64,000 nt of DNA from CAVQRC01 sp963715045 (GTDB lineage: Bacteria > Planctomycetota > Planctomycetia > Pirellulales > Lacipirellulaceae): NCBI GenBank assembly GCA_963715045.1, contig CAVQRC010000016.1, positions 186,001-250,000 on the forward strand, written 5' to 3'. The position numbers and the translations under genes are program-made. Positions within the stretch are counted from its first letter, which is position 1; every line of letters starts with the position of its first letter. Positions 60,266 through 64,000 of this stretch are shown piece by piece. The notes under the pieces were generated by a model, which ran no database searches, was not told where the DNA came from, and was given only the letters and a program-made list of their open reading frames with translations.

Positions 60266-60350
60266 CGAATGAGTAAGGCCTAATGACTAAGGAATTCCCA
60301 ATGAACAATGTCGAAAATTCGAATTCGTCGTCGGGCTTTTGAAATTCCTT
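60262..60350. repeat. Degenerate AATGA-rich intergenic repeat with inverted ends
   Basis: AATGACGAATGAG, TAATGACTAAGG and CCAATGAACAATGTCG succeed one another. AAGGAATT (60289-60296) pairs with AATTCCTT (60343-60350), and CGAATTCG lies in the middle. The tract is markedly AT-rich against the rest of the window and separates two convergent genes. Similar AATGAC-type intergenic repeats occur in planctomycete genomes to my memory. Confidence 0.55.
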
Positions 60351-60379
60351 CGGCGCCCAGCCACCGCCGCTATGTGGGC

Positions 60380-61009
60380 TCAGGTCCCGGCACAAGTGGC
60401 GACCGCTGCGCGGGCAGCTGCTTCGATCCCGGCGAAGTCACCGGCGGCGATCCTGGCTTGCGGGGCCACCCAGGAGCCGCCACAGGCGATCACGCTCTGC
60501 AGAGCGAGGTAAGCCGGCAATGACTCGGCCGTGATTCCGCCGGTCGGAATGAAACGTACGTCGCCATACGGAGCGGAAATCGCCTTAAGCATCTTGATCC
60601 CGCCCAGCGGCTCGGCGGGAAAAAACTTGAGTGTCGTCAGGCCCAGGGACATGGCCAGTTCAATGTCGGTCGGGGTGGCGACACCGGGGGTGACGGTCAC
60701 GCCCCGCTCGAGACACCGCTCCACCACGCGCGGACTCGTCCCCGGGGCAACGATGAACCGGGCACCCGCATCGATCGCGCGATCCGCCTGTTCGACACTC
60801 AGCACGGTCCCGGCCCCGACGAGTAGAGTCTCGAACGCCGACATCGCTGCAATGGCTTCAGCAGCCGCCGCGGTGCGAAAGGTGACTTCCGCAATCGGCA
60901 ACCCTCCGGCAAGGAGTGCTTCGGCCAACGGTCGGGCGGCGGCCGCGTCGTCGATCACGATCACCGGGACCAGTTTCAGCCTGGCGATCTGCTGCAAAAC
61001 ATCGGTCAT
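60380..61009 (-). CDS. eda: KDPG/KHG aldolase
   Basis: 209 residues from M 61009, chosen because GGGAGAG stands upstream. Class-I aldolase that splits 2-keto-3-deoxy-6-phosphogluconate into pyruvate and glyceraldehyde 3-phosphate. Motifs: LVPVIVIDDAAAARPLAEAL, LPIAEVTFRT (catalytic Glu), VGAGTVLSVEQADRAIDAGA, FIVAPGTSPRVV, VTPGVATPTDIELAMSLG and LTTLKFFPAEPLGG with the Schiff-base Lys. It is the last gene of the uronate operon, 73 bases after the SDR. Together with the KDG kinase at 63292 it completes conversion of KDG to central intermediates. Confidence 0.92.
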   Translation of the reverse strand: MTDVLQQIARLKLVPVIVIDDAAAARPLAEALLAGGLPIAEVTFRTAAAAEAIAAMSAFETLLVGAGTVLSVEQADRAIDAGARFIVAPGTSPRVVERCLERGVTVTPGVATPTDIELAMSLGLTTLKFFPAEPLGGIKMLKAISAPYGDVRFIPTGGITAESLPAYLALQSVIACGGSWVAPQARIAAGDFAGIEAAARAAVATCAGT

Positions 61010-61082
61010 CGACCACTCTCCCGTTAATTCACTCCCCCCAAACCACCCAGTCCCGCCGAAAAGATCCGAGGGGACTTTTCGG

Positions 61083-61864
61083 CTACAGGCGGCGGATGTG
61101 TAGTCCCCCATCGACGTAGAGCACGTTTCCGGTGGCGTAGCTCAAGTCGCCGTTGGCCAGTACGGCAACCGCCTTGCCGACGTCGTCTGGCGTTCCCCAT
61201 CGCCGCTCAACGGTGAGCCCGTCTTCAATGAGGCGGTCGTATTTCTCGGTGACCCCGGCCGTCATATCCGTGCGAATAATCCCCGGGCGAATCTCGTAGA
61301 CGTTGACTCGATACTCCGCGAGCCGCGCCGCCCACAACTGGGTCATCATCGCCATGGCTGCCCATGACATGCAATAGTCACCCCGATTGAGCGAGACGAT
61401 ATCTCCCGAGATCGACGAGATATTGATCTGCGTCCCGGCGTACTCCAGATCGGCCGCCTGCTGCTCGATCATCCAGCGGCCGACAAGCTGGCTGAGAAAA
61501 AATGCTCCTTTGAGATTCACGGCCATGACGCGATCGAACGCTTCCTCGGTGGCTTCGAGAATGTCGAGCCGACCGGGCGAGGTGATGCCGGCGTTGTTGA
61601 CCAACAGGTGCAGCCGGCCAAAGTGGCCACGAATCTGCTCGACGATGGCTGCCCGGGCGGCGGCGGAACCGACATCGCCCTGGCAATAAATCACCTCGCT
61701 GCCGAATTCGCGTAACTCGGCGAGTGGCGGTGTAACGTCTTCTTCGCGGCGAACGCCGTTGATCGCGAGGTCCCAGCCAGCGGCGGCCAGCGCTTGGCGA
61801 TGCCCAGACCGATGCCACGGCTGCCGCCGGTGATCAGGGCTACGCGGGTGGTCGGTTTGGTCAA
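61083..61864 (-). CDS. SDR-family oxidoreductase with Trp in place of catalytic Lys, one frameshift
   Basis: About 260 residues. The likely start is TTG 61864, overlapping the upstream GH88 stop and preceded by AAGGGGGGATCG. TKPTTRVALITGGSRGIGLG is the NAD(P) fold. The frame changes near 61790, then LAAAGWDLAINGVRREEDV, LHLLVNNAGITSPG (NNAG) and NISSISGDIVSLNRGDYCMS. The family active site is S..YxxxK; here Y is followed by C-M-S-W, so Lys is Trp. RPGIIRTDMTAGV and YATGNVLYVDGGLHIRR close the fold. Close relatives are annotated as 3-ketoacyl-ACP reductases, but the operon (KDG kinase, KDPG aldolase, GH88) points to a uronate or keto-sugar reductase role. Activity is uncertain without Lys unless the codon is an error. 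Confidence 0.8.
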
Positions 61865-63284
61865 CTTGCGATCCCCCCTTCGTCGGACGTCCGTCCGCAG
61901 GGCCCGAAGAACGTGTGCGGCGTGGCGTCATCCGCCATTCGCCCGATCATCACGGCCAGTTCACGGGCATGGTAGTCTCCCCACATGCATGCCTCTCCGC
62001 AGGGAACGGCCTGGCCCACAGGAATGTGGTCCCATCCCTGCGGGCGATGGTACACGGCGTGTAGAAGCAAGCCGTCGTGATTCGCGTCGGTCGCCAGGTA
62101 GGGCTCGTCGAGGATCGTGTTGGCGACGGTCAACGCGGCCTGCACATAGCGTCGTGCGTCGTTCTGGGCCGTGTCGCCGCGTTGGTCGAGAAGTCTTCCG
62201 AGCCGCAGAAGTCCCTGCGCGGCGATCGCGGCAGCGGAACTGTCCACGGGCTCGCAGGCGTTGAACGGATCGGCGGGGACCGCGAGGTAATCCCCCAGGC
62301 TGGACAGTCCCGGCGCTCCGGTGTCCCAGTAGGGCACGCCGCAGGTGGGCGTCTGCTCGATGTAAAAGTCGCAGGTCGCTCGAGCCGCCCGGAGGAAGCA
62401 TTCTTCGATCTGCGGGCGACCGCCGAACGGGATGAGCTCGCTATCCGACCGGGTCGCGAGCCACTCGAGCTGCTCGGCGTAGCCGAGCATGGCCCACGCC
62501 AGACCACGGGTCCAGGTCGAGAACGGCGAGTAGCCCTGTTGGGTCGACGGGCAGCGATAATCCCCGTTGTTCGTATTGAACAGCGACTCGTGGGCGGTGC
62601 GGCCGCGGATGTCGTAAAGATCGCGATGCTTCGCCGTACCAGATGTTGTAGCGGGCCGTGGTGGTGGCATGTTCGATCATGCGACCCAACAGCGAAATCG
62701 GACGATCGCGTTCGCCCATCAGAACGTGACCGAGCTGATGGGCGATCGCCAACGCACGGCAGGAGCGAATCGTGTCGACGAACAGCGACTGCGGGCCATT
62801 GAAGGAATAGATGTAGCCGCTGCCGTCGGAAGTGACGGCCCAGCGCGACGCCTGCACGGCCCCGGTGACCTTCAAGGCGAGCTCATAGAACTCACGCTGC
62901 TGCCGATCTTCGTCGATCCGACCTTCTTCCATCAGCCGCCAGAGATTGCCATAGGTGCTGACGTTGTTGAAGCCGTGATCGTGGACGCCGATGGCCGTCA
63001 GGTGCGGGGCCATCAGTGCGGACGGTTCGTTCTCGAGCGAGTTCAAGAAACCGCTCTTCCTCGGTGGCATCGAATTGCAGAATCGCCGACCCGTATTGAA
63101 ATCCCTGCGTCCACTCGGTCCACCCCTGGGCCTGATAGCGGCCGGCAATCGTGAACACGGGCGAAGCCGAGCCGGGAGGGCACCGCTGTTCGACGGCATC
63201 GATACAACGTGCCGAGACTTGCCAGAACCGGTCGAGTTTCGCGCGGAGATCCGCAGCGTTGAGCTGGTCGTCGATCTGGATCAT
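61861..63284 (-). CDS. GH88-like unsaturated glucuronyl hydrolase-type protein, two frameshifts
   Basis: About 474 residues, cytosolic (no signal peptide). N-terminus LRAKLDRFWQVSARCIDAVE, then GWTEWTQGFQYGSAILQFDA. After a frame change near 63055 come LTAIGVHDHGFNNVSTYGNL (HDHGF is the conserved acid-containing segment), WAVTSDGSGYIYSFNG and SLLGRMIEHATTTARYNIWY. After the second change near 62645 come TQQGYSPFSTWTRGLAWAML, with the TWTRGLAWA typical of GH88/GH105 barrels, and CGVPYWDTGAPG. The (alpha/alpha)6 enzyme removes delta-4,5-unsaturated uronic residues left by polysaccharide lyases. It starts 7 bases after the KDG kinase stop. Confidence 0.85.
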
Positions 63285-63291
63285 GGACGCG

Positions 63292-64000
63292 TTACCGTTT
63301 AATTCGGGCCGAGCCGCCGGCCACGAGATGCTCGAGTTCGCCGCGGGTGATCTGGCTCGTATCGCCTCGCGTACTCATCAGCAACGCTCCATGGGCAATC
63401 CCCAGGTTCACGCACTCCTGCGGCTGGCAGCCATTGAGAAATCCGTAGGCAAACCCCGAAGCAAACCCGTCGCCGCCGCCGACGCGGTCTTCGATTTCGA
63501 GGTCGTCAAAGCGGGTACCCTCGTAGAATCGGCCGGCATGCCAGAGAATTGCCGACCAGTCGTTGACGAGGGCCGTCTTGACGCCGCGTAGCGTCGTGCC
63601 CACGACTTTCACATTCGGGAAGTCGGCGACCACCCGCTCGACCATCGCCTTGAACGCCGTGGTATCGAGCTTCCCGCGTTCGACGTCGACACCCTCGACG
63701 TCGTAGCCGAGGACGTGCTGAAAGTCTTCTTCGTTGCCGATCAGACAATCGACGTACGGAATCAAAGGCCTGGTGGTCTCGATGGCCTCGGCGGAGGTCC
63801 AGAGCTTGGAGCGGAAATTGAGGTCATAGCTGACGATCGTCCCCGCTTGATGGGCGGCCTGAACGGCCTCGGCGACGACCTGGCGTGAACTCTCGGAGAG
63901 TGCGGCGAAGATTCCGCCCGTATGGAGCCAGCGTACTCCGCGGGTCGTCAGCAGTTGGTGCCAGTCGATTTCGCCCGGCTCAATGGCAGCCGTCGCGTTG
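63292..64000 (-). CDS. kdgK: 2-keto-3-deoxygluconate kinase (PfkB family), 5' end outside the window
   Basis: PfkB sugar kinase, 236 codons visible; its start lies beyond base 64000. Reading from the window edge: IEPGEIDWHQLLTTRGVRWL, HTGGIFAALSESSRQVV, TIVSYDLNFRSKLW (D-N-RSKLW is the usual KDG-kinase motif), CLIGNEEDFQHVLG and VVGTTLRGV, then DRVGGGDGFASGFAYGFLNG with the catalytic Asp in GGGDGF. Expected reaction: ATP-dependent phosphorylation of KDG to KDPG, the substrate of the KDPG aldolase at 60380. The TAA stop lies 7 bases from the GH88 start. The frame is unbroken. Confidence 0.9.
   Translation of the reverse strand, partial: NATAAIEPGEIDWHQLLTTRGVRWLHTGGIFAALSESSRQVVAEAVQAAHQAGTIVSYDLNFRSKLWTSAEAIETTRPLIPYVDCLIGNEEDFQHVLGYDVEGVDVERGKLDTTAFKAMVERVVADFPNVKVVGTTLRGVKTALVNDWSAILWHAGRFYEGTRFDDLEIEDRVGGGDGFASGFAYGFLNGCQPQECVNLGIAHGALLMSTRGDTSQITRGELEHLVAGGSARIKR

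Overview
The window is high-GC DNA whose gene content points to a planctomycete, probably Pirellulales-like or an uncultured relative. The evidence is a DUF1549/DUF1553 cytochrome paired with a DUF1501 protein, a secreted formylglycine sulfatase with C-terminal repeats, BlaI/BlaR1-type regulators, a PEP-CTERM protein and dispersed palindromic repeats. No rRNA, tRNA, CRISPR array, transposase or replication origin was seen. Many genes are split by single-base frame changes while conserved motifs continue on both sides. I read these as indel errors in the assembly and have joined the pieces into whole genes; frameshift positions are approximate.

Positions 1-29100 (+ strand) form one tightly packed, largely overlapping locus for a surface polysaccharide. 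It encodes a DegT-type sugar aminotransferase, a Wzy/O-antigen-ligase-like protein, a Wzx-like flippase, a Gfo/Idh/MocA-SDR fusion, three GT4 glycosyltransferases, an alpha/alpha-toroid protein, an AsnB-type amidotransferase, an AlgD-like GDP-mannose 6-dehydrogenase, a FemAB/GNAT-like transferase and a polysaccharide deacetylase. The same gene string then runs into two megasynthase genes. The first is a single-module NRPS, A(Ser-like)-PCP-sulfotransferase. The second is a PKS-NRPS, KS-AT-ACP-aminotransferase-C-A(Gly-like)-methyltransferase-PCP-TE, whose TE has Cys as nucleophile. This polysaccharide locus with a sulfonating, beta-amino-acid-type assembly line is the most unusual part of the window.

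Positions 29100-50210 are typical planctomycete housekeeping and accessory content: a four-helix membrane protein; a redoxin/DUF1549/DUF1501 operon (-); a ceramidase-like protein (+) followed by tandem repeats; an NRAMP-related transporter, an OYE-like flavoenzyme, a ROK kinase, a sulfatase and a DASS transporter (all -); a lipoprotein, a DoxX-like protein and a di-heme peroxidase-like cytochrome (+); and a NarL-type two-component pair (+).

Positions 50400-54600 look like a nitric-oxide response module. A RIC/ScdA di-iron repair protein and a quinol-type NO reductase (-) are divergent from an Rrf2 regulator and a DUF3365 heme protein (+). The space between them holds a recognisable promoter with overlapping near-palindromes. 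Next come a PEP-CTERM spondin-domain protein (-), a BlaI/BlaR1-like pair (+) and a tandem SGNH hydrolase (+). The right end (60380-64000, -) is a uronate-utilisation operon read as KDG kinase, GH88-like hydrolase, SDR and KDPG aldolase, and it is cut by the window edge.
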